From assembly GCA_001796285.1 (NCBI GenBank), contig MGMD01000018.1:1-64000 (forward strand): a DNA stretch of 64,000 nucleotides. Reading direction: 5' to 3'. This document shows, piece by piece, positions 15,376 through 24,708 of the stretch. The notes under the pieces were generated by a model that had not been told where the DNA came from, did not search any database, and saw only the letters and a program-made list of their open reading frames with translations. This DNA comes from Chlamydiae bacterium RIFCSPLOWO2_12_FULL_45_20 (GTDB lineage Bacteria > Chlamydiota > Chlamydiia > Chlamydiales > SM23-39). Positions within the stretch are counted from its first letter, which is position 1; every line of letters begins with the position of its first letter. The position numbers and the translations under genes are program-made.

Positions 15376-15845
15376 AATGACTCTCCTCGTATGCTTGCGA
15401 TCATATTGACCCCTACCAAATAAAAGATCCAAAAAATCGGATATAGGAGTAGCACTCCCGATAGTTTCTGTTTTTTCCAAAACAATAAAGTCACCATAAT
15501 CATGTTGGACCAGAGGAGTAAAAGCGAGACGAGAGCCAAGAGCTCTTGTGCAAAAACATGGTTGCTCATATTCCAAATGACTTGCAGACTAAATTGTGCA
15601 AAAAAGATAGACAGTTCGACCTTGAGGCGCTTGAGCGAATAGACCCTCCATAAGGACCACATACTGAGCCCTAAAACCATAGAGGCAAGAAGGTCGTAGA
15701 AGCTAGAAGCGAGGGGAAAGAGGAGTCCTATACTGAGAGACAAGGTTAAATAAATACTGAAGCCAACTAGCTGTTCTCCCAGAGTACGGTGGCTGCTTCC
15801 CACCAATGGTTGTTCTGAGGCAAATAGGGATTGTTTTATCGACAT
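15372..15845 (-). CDS. Divergent TspO/MBR-like membrane protein
   Basis: The 157-aa protein has five predicted membrane helices, the number found in TspO (translocator protein/benzodiazepine receptor). The pattern A-Q-F-S-L-Q-V-I-W-N-M-S-N-H-V-F near residues 82-98 and L-L-Y-P-I-F-W-I-F-Y-L-V-G-V-N-M-I near 134-150 match TspO helices that contain the L-N-x-x-W and P-Y-x-x-W-x-x-F-A-x-x-L-N motifs. The match is partial, so the call is cautious. TspO proteins bind tetrapyrroles and sterols in bacterial outer or mitochondrial membranes. It is coupled to the TMEM14-like gene. Confidence 0.55.
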   Translation of the reverse strand: MSIKQSLFASEQPLVGSSHRTLGEQLVGFSIYLTLSLSIGLLFPLASSFYDLLASMVLGLSMWSLWRVYSLKRLKVELSIFFAQFSLQVIWNMSNHVFAQELLALVSLLLLWSNMIMVTLLFWKKQKLSGVLLLYPIFWIFYLVGVNMIASIRGESF

Positions 15846-15927
15846 AGCAAATATTTATCTTATCTTGCTTTTTTAGGAAAGCATTATTGCGAAGAAACCG
15901 GAGGGTGACTATCCTGTCCCTGTTTCT

Positions 15928-16806
15928 ATGCGTACACAGATTTTGTCAAAATTGGATTTATCGCCGGCTATTTTTTCTTTGAAGGCTGGCTTTCCTGTGG
16001 CTTTTCCTACAGAGACGGTGTATGGGTTGGGCGCCCCGATTTTTAACATACAGGCGGTTCAACGTATTTTTTCTATCAAAAAACGGCCAGCTGATAACCC
16101 TCTCATTGCCCATATCTCAGATTTCAGCGATCTTGAAAAGATCGTCATGGATCTAGATCCAAGATTTTTTGTTTTAGCAGAACATTTTTGGCCTGGTCCC
16201 CTTGCGATCATTGTGAAAAAGAACCCGGCAGTCCCTGACATCGTAACCGCAGGGCATGCAACATTAGCCATCCGCATGCCCCTCCATGAAACAGCCCGAG
16301 AGTTGATTGCTCAAGTAGGGGAGCCATTAGTGGCTCCCTCAGCGAATCTATCGGGGCGCCCCAGCCCTACCACCCTGCAAGACGTCCTTGAGGATCTCGA
16401 GGGGCTTGTTCCCTACGTAATCGATGGAGGGGAGACAGACATTGGGATTGAATCAACGGTCCTTCTTCTCGGCAAAAGCCCCACCATTTTAAGACCTGGC
16501 CACATCGCTAAAGAAGCTCTAGAAAACGTTTTGAAGGAGACTGTCCAGGATCGCTATGCGGGCCCCTTTTTATCGCCAGGAATGAAATATCGGCACTATG
16601 CCCCAAAGGCCAAACTAAGGCTTATTTTTGATGAGAACCAGCTTGGTAAAAAATTTATTGAGCCTACACAACAGTCTCTTTATAAGGGCTTGAGGGAGGC
16701 GGATCGGCAAATGTTAGATGAGATAGAGATTTACTTAAGCCCCAGCGTGCAAAAAGATGTAGCGCTAATGAACCGTTTATTGCGTGCGGCAGGTCAAATC
16801 AGCTAA
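15928..16806 (+). CDS. Threonylcarbamoyl-AMP synthase (Sua5/YwlC long form)
   Basis: This enzyme makes threonylcarbamoyl-AMP from Thr, bicarbonate and ATP, the first step of t6A37 tRNA modification. TsaD, which performs the second step, is also in the window at 56983-57963. The 292-aa protein has the YrdC domain (P-T-E-T-V-Y-G-L-G near residue 27, K-K-R-P-A-D-N-P-L near 51, P-S-A-N-L-S-G-R-P-S near 137). A linker with S-P-G-M-K-Y-R-H-Y-A-P follows near 210, and then a reduced Sua5 domain. A GAGGGTGA stretch lies upstream of the ATG but is far from it. Confidence 0.93.
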   Translation: MRTQILSKLDLSPAIFSLKAGFPVAFPTETVYGLGAPIFNIQAVQRIFSIKKRPADNPLIAHISDFSDLEKIVMDLDPRFFVLAEHFWPGPLAIIVKKNPAVPDIVTAGHATLAIRMPLHETARELIAQVGEPLVAPSANLSGRPSPTTLQDVLEDLEGLVPYVIDGGETDIGIESTVLLLGKSPTILRPGHIAKEALENVLKETVQDRYAGPFLSPGMKYRHYAPKAKLRLIFDENQLGKKFIEPTQQSLYKGLREADRQMLDEIEIYLSPSVQKDVALMNRLLRAAGQIS

Positions 16807-16817
16807 CATATTTTTGC

Positions 16818-17471
16818 ATGAATAGAGAAAGGGTCATCGATCCGTCAGAGATTATTGTTGAAGGGCCGAGTAGGCCACGCGAGGAGGCCTCGCGCGTAAA
16901 TCCTTGGATCCGCCTCCTGGCTCGTTACTTTGATTATGCGCTATTTTTTCTTTTGCTGCTTTTCACAAGAAAAGCGTTTCATGGGCAGCTTCCCTTAGGG
17001 AAATACGAATATTTTATTCCCTTCGAATTTTTTGCTTGGGTTTTGATTGAAGCAATTCTTTTATGTACGTGGGGAACGACTCCTGGGAAATGGTTTTTAA
17101 AAACAAAACTCAAAGCGGGCAAGAGGTACAAGCTCAATTTTTTCATCGCGATCCGGCGCAGCTTTTCCGTTTGGGTGCGCGGCATAGGGTTGGGGATTGT
17201 CGGCTTGAATTTTTTTTGTATGTTAGTGGCTTTTCATAGACTCAAAACTCTTCGGATCACGAGTTGGGATCGGGACGATCACATTCAGGTCATCCATTCT
17301 CCGATTGGCCGTTGGAGAATCTATGTTGCGGTTTTTCTTGCAGCTTGTGGCATTTTGTACTATTACCAAGCAAAAGGGCGTGAGTTACAAGATGTCAGAA
17401 CCGTCGTTCGATCCGTCGATGAATATTCTTCATCGGCGCACCTCAGAACTAGACTTTATCTTTCATCCTAA
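16818..17471 (+). CDS. RDD-family membrane protein
   Basis: The 217-aa protein has the RDD pattern R-L-L-A-R-Y-F-D-Y near residue 31 at the first helix, then [13 protein letters not shown] near 85-97, and four membrane helices in all. RDD proteins are poorly understood and some transport Na+. It starts 11 bp after the sua5 stop. Its last 80 bp overlap the start of the acyl-CoA ligase gene in another frame. The final 27 residues are not membrane-like and may be a read-through tail. Confidence 0.8.
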   Translation: MNRERVIDPSEIIVEGPSRPREEASRVNPWIRLLARYFDYALFFLLLLFTRKAFHGQLPLGKYEYFIPFEFFAWVLIEAILLCTWGTTPGKWFLKTKLKAGKRYKLNFFIAIRRSFSVWVRGIGLGIVGLNFFCMLVAFHRLKTLRITSWDRDDHIQVIHSPIGRWRIYVAVFLAACGILYYYQAKGRELQDVRTVVRSVDEYSSSAHLRTRLYLSS

Positions 17472-20103
17472 AACCGTTGCTGTAGTCGGCGCTACCGAAG
17501 CGGAAGGGAGCGTTGGCCGCACCATCATGCAGAACCTTCTAGCTACCCCCTTCGGAGGAGAGGTTTTTCCCGTGAATCCGAAGCGCGATTCCGTTTTTGG
17601 GCTGAAGGCCTATCAAACCCTAACGAGCATTGGCAAAACGATAGATCTTATAGTCGTCGTTATACCGGCGAAATGGGTTCCTTCGGTGATCCAAGAAGCT
17701 GCCGATTTGAAGATCCCGGCAAGCATCATCATCTCTGCGGGCTTTAAAGAGATGGGTCCTCCTGGACTTGCATTGGAAAAAGAGATTTTACATATCGCGC
17801 GTAAAAGTGGAATGCGAGTGATCGGTCCGAACTGTTTGGGTGTTATGAACCCCTTAACAGGGCTTAATGCAACGTTTGCTGCTGGAATAGCCCAGAAGGG
17901 CAACATTGCTTTTATATCGCAGTCGGGGGCTCTTTTAACAGCTGTTCTTGATTGGAGCCTTAGAGAAAAAGTTGGTTTTAGTGCGTTCGTTTCCATTGGA
18001 TCCATGGTCGATGTCGACTGGGGGGATTTAATTCACTATTTTGGAAATGATCCAGAAACGAAGAGTATTCTGATTTATATGGAGAGCATTGGAGACCCGC
18101 GCACCTTCCTCTCTGCCGCTCGGGAAATTTCTTTGACAAAGCCCATTATTCTGATTAAAGCGGGAAGAACTTTAGAGTCTGCAAAAGCCGCTGCGTCTCA
18201 TACGGGCTCTTTATCGGGCAGCGATGAAGCATTAAGTGCAGCTTTGAAAAGAGTGGGAGTGCTTCGCGTCGATACTATAGCAGACCTTTTTAGCATAACG
18301 GAAGCCATGGCAAAACAGCCTCGCCCGAACGGTCCGAGTTTAATGATTGTAACCAATGCTGGAGGGCCTGGTGTGATTGCAACGGATGCGCTCATCTCGA
18401 ATGGAGGGTTGCTTGCGCCCATCGATGAGAAAACAATCCATGAACTCAATCAAATCCTTCCTGCTCCATGGAGTCATAATAATCCTGTAGATATTTTGGG
18501 AGACGCAAGTCCTGAAATGTACGCCAAAACGATTGAAATTCTTATGAATGGATCTGATGCGGATGGTTTGCTGGTGATTCTCACCCCCCAGGATATGACT
18601 GACCCGACAAAAACTGCGGAAATGTTAAAACCTTTTGCGCATTTACCCAAGCCCATTTTAGCAAGTTGGATGGGAGCAGCCAGTGTAAAAGAGGGCGATC
18701 AGATTTTGGCAGATGCCGGGATTCCCTCCTTTGAATTTCCAGATGCAGCATGCAAAACATTCGCGCTCATGTGGCAATACTCCTATAACCTCCGGGGTAT
18801 CTATGAAGTTCCTGAAGCGGGTGTAGAAATCGAGCCAAAAAATAGGGCTCGCGTCGAAGAGATTTTTCAAGCGGCAAGAAACCAGAAAAGAACCATTTTA
18901 GATGAAGTAGAGTCTAAAGAGGTTTTGGAGGCTTATCACATTCCTTGCGTGCCCACACGAATGGCTCAGAGTAAAGAGGAGGCAATGGAATGGGCGGAGG
19001 CATTGGGCTATCCCATTGTGCTTAAAGTCTTTTCCCGTACTATCACACACAAAACTGAGGTAGGAGGGGTCAAGCTCAATTTGCAGTCTAAGGATGAAGT
19101 GGCTCGTGCTTTTGATGCCATTTTTTTTTCTGTTCAAAAGAGGGTAGGGAAGGAGCATTTTCAAGGGGTCACAGTGCAGCCAATGATCCGTCTAGAAGGG
19201 TATGAGCTCATTTTAGGTTCTTCGGTTGACGAGCAGTTTGGTCCAGTCCTTTTATTTGGATCGGGCGGACAGCTTGTCGAAGTTTATAAGGATCGAGCTT
19301 TGGGCCTCCCCCCCCTTACAACCACGCTTGCGAAGCGGATGATGGAGCAAACCCACATTTATCAAGCTCTCCTAGGTGTAAGAGGAAGAAAGTCCGTAGA
19401 TCTCAAACAACTAGAAAAAATTCTGGTGCAATTTAGCCATCTCATAGCCAATGAACTGTGGATTCAAGAATGCGATATCAATCCGCTTTTAGCATCTTCT
19501 GATCAGCTGATTGCCCTTGATGCAAGGGTGATTTTGCATCCTCCTGAAACGAAGATTGAGGACCTTCCCAAGCCGGCCATTCGCCCCTATCCCACACAAT
19601 ACATAGAGCATTGGACTTTGAAAGATGGAACTTCTGTGCGCATTCGACCGATTCGCCCAGAAGATGAGCCAGAGGTGATCCAATTTCACAAAGATCTTTC
19701 TCAAGAAACAGTGAGACAGCGCTACCTTAAAATTTTAAGCTATGAAGAGAGGGTTGCGCATGAACGGCTGATTCATATTTGTTTCAATGACTACGACAGG
19801 GAGATTGCGTTAGTTTTAGAGAAAGGGAAGGAAATTCTCGGGATGATTCGTCTGTCTAAAGGCCCAGGAGGTCTTGATGCCACTTTTTTTATGGTTGTCA
19901 AAGATCGTTGGCAAAACAGGGGAATCGGATCAAAATTGATGGCAAAAATTCTAGAAATTTCTAGAAGAGAAGGGCTTCAAAAAATTCGTGCAAAATTATT
20001 GGAAGAAAATTTTCAGATGCAAGCACTGCTCAAACATTTTGGGTTTCACCTTCAAGAAAAGGGCAAGATTGTTTTTGCAGAAAAAACCGTTGATTTACAG
20101 TAA
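17392..20103 (+). CDS. ADP-forming acetate-CoA ligase fused to a GNAT acetyltransferase (Pat-like)
   Basis: The 903-aa protein joins four parts. They are a CoA-binding domain (residues 20-120, V-A-V-V-G-A-T near 29), succinyl-CoA-ligase-like domains (140-460) with the phospho-histidine motif A-A-A-S-H270-T-G-S-L-S-G, an ATP-grasp domain (about 500-710), and a C-terminal GNAT domain (about 735-890) with the acetyl-CoA loop Q-N-R-G-I-G-S. Proteins with this plan include bacterial protein lysine acetyltransferases (Pat), in which the ligase part may be inactive. Here the catalytic His is present, so ligase activity is possible. I chose ATG 17392; 29 upstream codons overlap the RDD gene. Confidence 0.9.
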   Translation: MSEPSFDPSMNILHRRTSELDFIFHPKTVAVVGATEAEGSVGRTIMQNLLATPFGGEVFPVNPKRDSVFGLKAYQTLTSIGKTIDLIVVVIPAKWVPSVIQEAADLKIPASIIISAGFKEMGPPGLALEKEILHIARKSGMRVIGPNCLGVMNPLTGLNATFAAGIAQKGNIAFISQSGALLTAVLDWSLREKVGFSAFVSIGSMVDVDWGDLIHYFGNDPETKSILIYMESIGDPRTFLSAAREISLTKPIILIKAGRTLESAKAAASHTGSLSGSDEALSAALKRVGVLRVDTIADLFSITEAMAKQPRPNGPSLMIVTNAGGPGVIATDALISNGGLLAPIDEKTIHELNQILPAPWSHNNPVDILGDASPEMYAKTIEILMNGSDADGLLVILTPQDMTDPTKTAEMLKPFAHLPKPILASWMGAASVKEGDQILADAGIPSFEFPDAACKTFALMWQYSYNLRGIYEVPEAGVEIEPKNRARVEEIFQAARNQKRTILDEVESKEVLEAYHIPCVPTRMAQSKEEAMEWAEALGYPIVLKVFSRTITHKTEVGGVKLNLQSKDEVARAFDAIFFSVQKRVGKEHFQGVTVQPMIRLEGYELILGSSVDEQFGPVLLFGSGGQLVEVYKDRALGLPPLTTTLAKRMMEQTHIYQALLGVRGRKSVDLKQLEKILVQFSHLIANELWIQECDINPLLASSDQLIALDARVILHPPETKIEDLPKPAIRPYPTQYIEHWTLKDGTSVRIRPIRPEDEPEVIQFHKDLSQETVRQRYLKILSYEERVAHERLIHICFNDYDREIALVLEKGKEILGMIRLSKGPGGLDATFFMVVKDRWQNRGIGSKLMAKILEISRREGLQKIRAKLLEENFQMQALLKHFGFHLQEKGKIVFAEKTVDLQ

Positions 20104-20471
20104 GCATAGGCTCGATATAGAGTAGCACCTGCTGTAAACGCAGATGCATAAGGGATTGCATGAAAGATCCCTCCGCCTAGCACCCCGACTGGCATTATTT
20201 GAATAAAAACAGCAAAAGCCCCAATGACCGCAAAAATGGAGCTTGTTGAGGTGATGATTTTATCCTTTGGGCCAAGCTTCAGACTCGTATCGGTATAAGA
20301 ATGAAAGCTAAAGCCGAGGGCAGCCCCTATCGTTAAAGAAAAAAAAGAAAAAAGAAAGTGGAAGAGCGTTGCAACTGTAAAAGCGACGACGAGAATATGC
20401 CGATCGACAAAGGAGGGAGCGTCTTGTTGGCGCCTTGTTGAAGAAGAAGTTAGTTGCTGAACTTGACTCAT
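20052..20471 (-). CDS. Unknown small membrane protein, 139 aa
   Basis: Three hydrophobic segments (about residues 25-50, 78-95 and 97-118) follow a polar, Ser/Gln-rich N-terminus. No family is recognised. The last 52 bp overlap the 3' end of the ligase-GNAT gene. Many chlamydial inclusion-membrane (Inc) proteins have paired hydrophobic segments after a polar N-terminus, but three segments and lack of other evidence leave the role open. Confidence 0.6.
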   Translation of the reverse strand: MSQVQQLTSSSTRRQQDAPSFVDRHILVVAFTVATLFHFLFSFFSLTIGAALGFSFHSYTDTSLKLGPKDKIITSTSSIFAVIGAFAVFIQIMPVGVLGGGIFHAIPYASAFTAGATLYRAYAYCKSTVFSAKTILPFS

Positions 20472-20578
20472 AAAACCAAGGCGCTAGGTTATCAGAGACC
20501 AGCTATTCCTGCTAGCAAAATCGGAACTGCTTGAATTTCATGGAACAAGGCGCCTCAAAAAAATTTTAAGCGACTATA

Positions 20579-22357
20579 TTACTCTACAGTTACTGATTTT
20601 GCTAAATTTCTCGGCTGATCGATATCGCATTTTCTAGTCTTTGCCATAAAGTAGGCGAATAACTGTCCTGCCACTGTTGATGCAAAAGGGGACAGGGGAT
20701 CAATCGTATCAGGTAGCCAGATTACATCGTCGGCGATTGTAGAAATAGAGCTTAGGTGTTTAGGGGCAAATGCTAGGATGGGGGCTCCTCGTGCCTTCAC
20801 TTCTTGCAAGTTGCCCATCATTTTGCTTTCTGTTTGAGAGTTAGCAAGGAATGCGAGGACAGGACAGTTTTCATCGATTAGGGCGATGGGGCCATGCTTA
20901 ATTTCACCCCCCAGATATCCGACCGCATTGACGTAGGAAATTTCCTTCAATTTCAGTGCTGCTTCTAGACAGGTCGGGTACATATAGCGTCTACCCATAA
21001 AGAAAAAGTTTTGGTAGCGGCTATAGTGTTTAGCTTTTTCTTCAATCCAAAGAGCGTTTTCTAACACCTGTTGGATGTGTTGTGGGATGAGTTGAAGAGC
21101 ATCAAAATCACCTTTTTTGGCCAAATGGAGAGCTAAGAGGTACAAAACGGTTATTTGGGATGTGAATGCCTTAGTGGAACAGACGCTTATCTCAGGACCT
21201 GCATTGAGAAAAATACACGCATCTACTTCCCGAGTTAGCGTAGAGTTTTTCACATTGCAGATGCCCAGAATTTTATGTCCTTTCGCTTTGATTTCTCGGA
21301 CCGCTGATAAAACATCCGCCGTCTCTCCTGACTGACTCATCGCTACTACTAACGTGCCAGGCGGAATCATTCGATAGCGCGCTTCAGATGCGATTTCTAC
21401 TTGCGCTGGAATTTCAGCTATTTCCTCGAAAAAGTTACCCCCAATCGCTGCGGCATGCGCTGAGGTTCCACAACCGATAAACCAGACATTTTTTGTAGCG
21501 GATAGATCTAAAACAAGATCCTCAAATAGTACACAGCCATCGTTTACACGTCCGAAATAAGCTTTTTGAATGGTGGTGGGCTGCTCATATATTTCTTTCA
21601 ACATAAAGTGCTCATAACCCTCTTTGGAAGGAGACTTAAAGTCTCGGTCGAGCTTGTCGAGTTTTTTGGCAATTCGAGCAAGGTTTTTATCGAATACAGA
21701 AACTTTGCCTCTTTCGACCTTAGCGACTTCGTCATCACGTAGGAAAATGACATTAAGAGGTTTACCTAAAAAAGCATGAAGGTCGGAGGAGATAATAGAC
21801 TCTGTTTGCGTGTCATTAAAACCAATAGAAAGGGGGCAATTTCTAGCAGAAGCGACAATCTGATCGGGATGATCTTTATGAATGAGAGCGATCGCAAATT
21901 GCCCTTTTAAAAAGGGAAGGGCTGTCTGGACAGCATCGACGAGACTGCCTTTATAATTTTTGGAGACGAGCTGTGTGATGACCTCGGTGTCGGTTTCTGT
22001 GACAAAAACAAAGCCTTCTTTTTTTAACTGATCCCTTAACTCTTCCCAGTTCTCGATGATCCCATTGTGAACGAGGGCGATCGTTCGTTGTGAGTCGTTG
22101 TGAGGGTGCGCATTGGCCGTGGTGACTTTTCCGTGAGTGGCCCATCGAGTGTGGCCGATGGCTATTTGTAAAGTTTTGAAGGTGAGTCTTTGTTTCAGAT
22201 TGGCTAGTTTGCCAGTTTCTTTACAAATCTGGAGGTTGCCATCAAAAATTCCAGCGATACCGGTAGAGTCATATCCGCGGTATTCCAACTGTTCGAGGCC
22301 CAATATGCAGGTGTTTAATGCGTCATCTTCGCCAATATATCCAAAAATTCCACACAT
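20579..22357 (-). CDS. glmS: Glucosamine-fructose-6-phosphate aminotransferase
   Basis: GlmS makes glucosamine-6-P from fructose-6-P and glutamine, feeding UDP-GlcNAc for LPS and peptidoglycan precursors. The 592-aa protein has C2 as glutaminase nucleophile in M-C-G-I-F-G-Y, then R-G-Y-D-S and H-T-R-W-A-T-H-G. Two SIS domains follow, with C-G-T-S-A-H-A near 291, S-Q-S-G-E-T-A-D near 336 and the ending L-A-K-S-V-T-V-E. It starts 1 bp after the stop of the methyltransferase gene. Confidence 0.97.
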   Translation of the reverse strand: MCGIFGYIGEDDALNTCILGLEQLEYRGYDSTGIAGIFDGNLQICKETGKLANLKQRLTFKTLQIAIGHTRWATHGKVTTANAHPHNDSQRTIALVHNGIIENWEELRDQLKKEGFVFVTETDTEVITQLVSKNYKGSLVDAVQTALPFLKGQFAIALIHKDHPDQIVASARNCPLSIGFNDTQTESIISSDLHAFLGKPLNVIFLRDDEVAKVERGKVSVFDKNLARIAKKLDKLDRDFKSPSKEGYEHFMLKEIYEQPTTIQKAYFGRVNDGCVLFEDLVLDLSATKNVWFIGCGTSAHAAAIGGNFFEEIAEIPAQVEIASEARYRMIPPGTLVVAMSQSGETADVLSAVREIKAKGHKILGICNVKNSTLTREVDACIFLNAGPEISVCSTKAFTSQITVLYLLALHLAKKGDFDALQLIPQHIQQVLENALWIEEKAKHYSRYQNFFFMGRRYMYPTCLEAALKLKEISYVNAVGYLGGEIKHGPIALIDENCPVLAFLANSQTESKMMGNLQEVKARGAPILAFAPKHLSSISTIADDVIWLPDTIDPLSPFASTVAGQLFAYFMAKTRKCDIDQPRNLAKSVTVE

Positions 22358-22358
22358 G

Positions 22359-23090
22359 TTATGTACCTTTGCTTGCGGTGATTGCTAAAAATAGGGGAAA
22401 CTCTTTTCTTGCCCGGTTTTCTAAGGCAGCCTGCCTCCCTTCGCTCTTTTTATCTGAACACCACTCTTCTACTTGACGCACGACAAACGATTCAGAGAGC
22501 CAGGAAAAGTACGTGGAAAGGGGGTGATGATAGGAAATTGTTTGTGGCGAGGCACTTCCTTTACTCGGCGCTGTTTGGATGGGGATTTTTTGGGGGGACA
22601 TGTAGAGATTGACCCGTCTATACTGGAGTTTCATCTTTTCATCGATTTCCCAATTGCTTTGCCTTGGAATCCGAAATGCCGGGTGGTTGATCACAATGAG
22701 AAGTTTCCCTTCTTGCTTTAAGTGGCGAGCCGCGTTTTGAATCGCACCTTGTCCGTTTTCCATATTTTGAAGGGAAAGAATTAAGGTGATTCGATCAAAG
22801 TCATAGCGATGAATAGGCAGGGTTTTGGTGGCATCGGACAGGTAGAAAGAGCCGTTTTTGGTGAGCTTCTTTGCTGAATCAACAAGAGCTTGAGAGGTAT
22901 CGATTCCGACATAGTCGACATCTTGGGGAAGATGTCTGGCCAAAACACCTTGGCCACACCCAAGATCGAGAAGAGAGGAACAAGATCCCAATAGTTTCAA
23001 AGAACGGGGAAGCACAATCTTTTCATGATAATAGTGCCCTTTTTCTCCTACGCACGCGGTATACCACTTTTCTGAAGCGTCCCAACTCAT
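22359..23090 (-). CDS. Class I SAM-dependent methyltransferase, 243 aa
   Basis: Motif I is L-L-D-L-G-C-G-Q-G-V-L near residue 40, followed by V-G-I-D at about 62 (acidic ribose-binding residue) and S-D-A-T near 82. It belongs to the UbiE/Methyltransf_11 type by layout. The second half is short and rich in aromatic residues. The substrate cannot be assigned; a free-standing small-molecule methyltransferase is likely. It overlaps the upstream 135-aa gene by 4 bp and abuts glmS. Confidence 0.82.
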   Translation of the reverse strand: MSWDASEKWYTACVGEKGHYYHEKIVLPRSLKLLGSCSSLLDLGCGQGVLARHLPQDVDYVGIDTSQALVDSAKKLTKNGSFYLSDATKTLPIHRYDFDRITLILSLQNMENGQGAIQNAARHLKQEGKLLIVINHPAFRIPRQSNWEIDEKMKLQYRRVNLYMSPQKIPIQTAPSKGSASPQTISYHHPLSTYFSWLSESFVVRQVEEWCSDKKSEGRQAALENRARKEFPLFLAITASKGT

Positions 23091-23494
23091 ACTTCAAGAT
23101 GGTACTTACGCTGTTTATTAGTGGCAAGCTTATATGCAGTTAAGAGGGGATACACACCTATTAGTGGTTTTTCTTGCTCATAATTCATCCTCCCAATGTA
23201 TTTGTCGTAGGCAAATAAAATGAGATGCACTCCGGGGAGCATGGCGATGGATCCTCTTGCAAGATTCAAGATTCCGTGGCAGGTAAAGCGGCCCCCCTCT
23301 TTTAGGCCTCTAGCGACTTCAGAAAAATAGGGGGAGAATAGGATTTTATAGGTGGCAAGAATGGCTCCGACAAGGATCTGCACTACAGCAGAGACAACGC
23401 GGATGGAGCCGCTCAACGAATGGAAGATGGGACACCAATCGAAAGGATTAAGCATCTGTTCAGCTAGAGCAGCGTGGTGCACAAAAACATTCAT
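23087..23494 (-). CDS. Unknown 135-aa protein with hydrophobic segments
   Basis: No named family. It has two hydrophobic stretches (about residues 30-52 and 73-95) and a block H-G-I-L-N-L-A-R-G-S-I-A-M-L-P-G with L-F-A-Y-D-K after it. I have the impression that similar R-G-x-x-A-M-x-P blocks recur in small chlamydial proteins, but I cannot check. It overlaps the methyltransferase start by 4 bp, so the two are coupled. Confidence 0.65.
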   Translation of the reverse strand: MNVFVHHAALAEQMLNPFDWCPIFHSLSGSIRVVSAVVQILVGAILATYKILFSPYFSEVARGLKEGGRFTCHGILNLARGSIAMLPGVHLILFAYDKYIGRMNYEQEKPLIGVYPLLTAYKLATNKQRKYHLEV

Positions 23495-23546
23495 GAGACT
23501 CTTTAGACACTGAATTTCGAAAGGAAGATAGCCGTATAACTTTTAA

Positions 23547-23912
23547 TTACATCCTTCGCCCAACAGGAACTCGCCCAACAGGAACTCGTTCAACAGGAAC
23601 TCGCCCAACAGGAGGTTGTCGTCTAGTACACCGGTACAGTGAGCAGTTTGGATGACGCTGTAAATTCCATGGTAGGTAAGTGCAGTTCGTGTTTGAATTC
23701 CTTGTTGCTGAGGTTATGTACAGTAGGCTAAATCCTCCCAAGCAGCACGTGAACGCTGCTCCTAGCAAAGTAGTGGGGTAGACAATAAAAGCCAGGAATG
23801 CGCTGAAAATCGCAGCTACAAGCGCAACCATCTTCTTGTTGGTAGTAGACAGCCAGCCTTCTTGCAATCGAGAAAAAAAAGTCGATGATCGTCGAGTAGA
23901 AGTACAGTTCAT
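23547..23912 (-). CDS. Small membrane protein with C-terminal RVPVG repeats
   Basis: The 121-aa protein has a hydrophobic region at about residues 28-68 and then a Cys- and Asn-rich stretch. It ends in a repeat P-V-G-R-V-P-V-E-R-V-P-V-G-R-V-P-V-G-R encoded by a 15-bp tandem repeat. The same R-V-P-V-G motif occurs near the mature N-terminus of the next gene upstream (23923-24624), which lies 10 bp away. Function unknown. Confidence 0.6.
   Translation of the reverse strand: MNCTSTRRSSTFFSRLQEGWLSTTNKKMVALVAAIFSAFLAFIVYPTTLLGAAFTCCLGGFSLLYITSATRNSNTNCTYLPWNLQRHPNCSLYRCTRRQPPVGRVPVERVPVGRVPVGRRM
23557..23616. repeat. 15-bp tandem repeat, four copies
   Basis: Copies at 23557, 23572, 23587 and 23602 (unit CGCCCAACAGGAACT on the plus strand; the third copy has TT for CC and the last ends GGT). 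On the minus strand each encodes five residues of the R-V-P-V-G/E pattern. Confidence 0.85.
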
Positions 23913-23922
23913 AAAATCCTCC

Positions 23923-24624
23923 TTAGAATTGTTTTGCTCTTACAGTATTATTGAGGTTTACATTGATCAATAGCGCATCGCTGCCTGAATCCCAAAGGCT
24001 AACATCGCTGTTTGTTCCCAAAATAACATAGTCATGCAGTCTCCACTCGCGGAAGATCGAAGCATCAATATAGGAAATTTCCCATCGGGTATTGTCACTC
24101 AACAGAATCTGTCCGTTTGCATGATCAATCTCGATGATAAATCGAGAAAATTCACCGTGTTCAATAGGCCCCAAAAATAGAGTCGCTTCCACCGATGTGC
24201 CGTTGGCCTTATTGATAATCCGGTAATTGTGCCAGGAAAACCAGCGGTTGTTTTGCGTAATTGTGAGGGGGTCATTCGAGCGCCAATTCACCGCTTTGAT
24301 GCCGTCATAACTGTTAATTTTCCAGATAGACCCATCTTCCAATTCGAGAGTATAATTGCCCTGGTCTAGGATGGTCACAGCCGTTAACCAATGGTGGGAG
24401 TCTGAATAATAGATAGGCGGGTAGCGATCAAAAACAAAACCTAGAGACATCGTTTCATTGTCTTGAGGATCAGCAACCTCCTCTTCTACAGGAACCTTTT
24501 TCCTCGATTCGATCTCGGCGGAAACCTCTTCACTCATTGGGCGGCTGCCCACCGGAACCCGCTCTTCGGAAAAAAGTGCCGGGGTGATTAAGAGAAAAGA
24601 GGCGACGAATGTTAACAACATCAT
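23923..24624 (-). CDS. Secreted protein of unknown function with RVPVG motif, 233 aa
   Basis: Residues 1-18 form a signal peptide (hydrophobic, ending A-L-F-S) followed by E-E-R-V-P-V-G-S-R-P. The body contains two similar halves: G-N-Y-T-L-E-L-E-D-G-S-I-W-K-I-N near residue 92 and H-A-N-G-Q-I-L-L-S-D-N-T-R-W-E-I near 175. Each is followed by an aspartate- and tryptophan-rich stretch, suggesting a duplicated beta domain of about 80 residues. No family is recognised. It is divergent from the PagL-like gene. Confidence 0.75.
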   Translation of the reverse strand: MMLLTFVASFLLITPALFSEERVPVGSRPMSEEVSAEIESRKKVPVEEEVADPQDNETMSLGFVFDRYPPIYYSDSHHWLTAVTILDQGNYTLELEDGSIWKINSYDGIKAVNWRSNDPLTITQNNRWFSWHNYRIINKANGTSVEATLFLGPIEHGEFSRFIIEIDHANGQILLSDNTRWEISYIDASIFREWRLHDYVILGTNSDVSLWDSGSDALLINVNLNNTVRAKQF

Positions 24625-24708
24625 AAAGACTCCTTAAAGGATTAAAAAAGAATAAGCTAACAAAATCATTCTTTTTTGTAAAATATTTATTGGATATCAT
24701 AGAGGGCT

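Noticed and set aside
15376-15576. N-terminal extension of the TMEM14-like frame
   Set aside because: It lies wholly inside the TspO-like gene, is not membrane-like and has no family resemblance.
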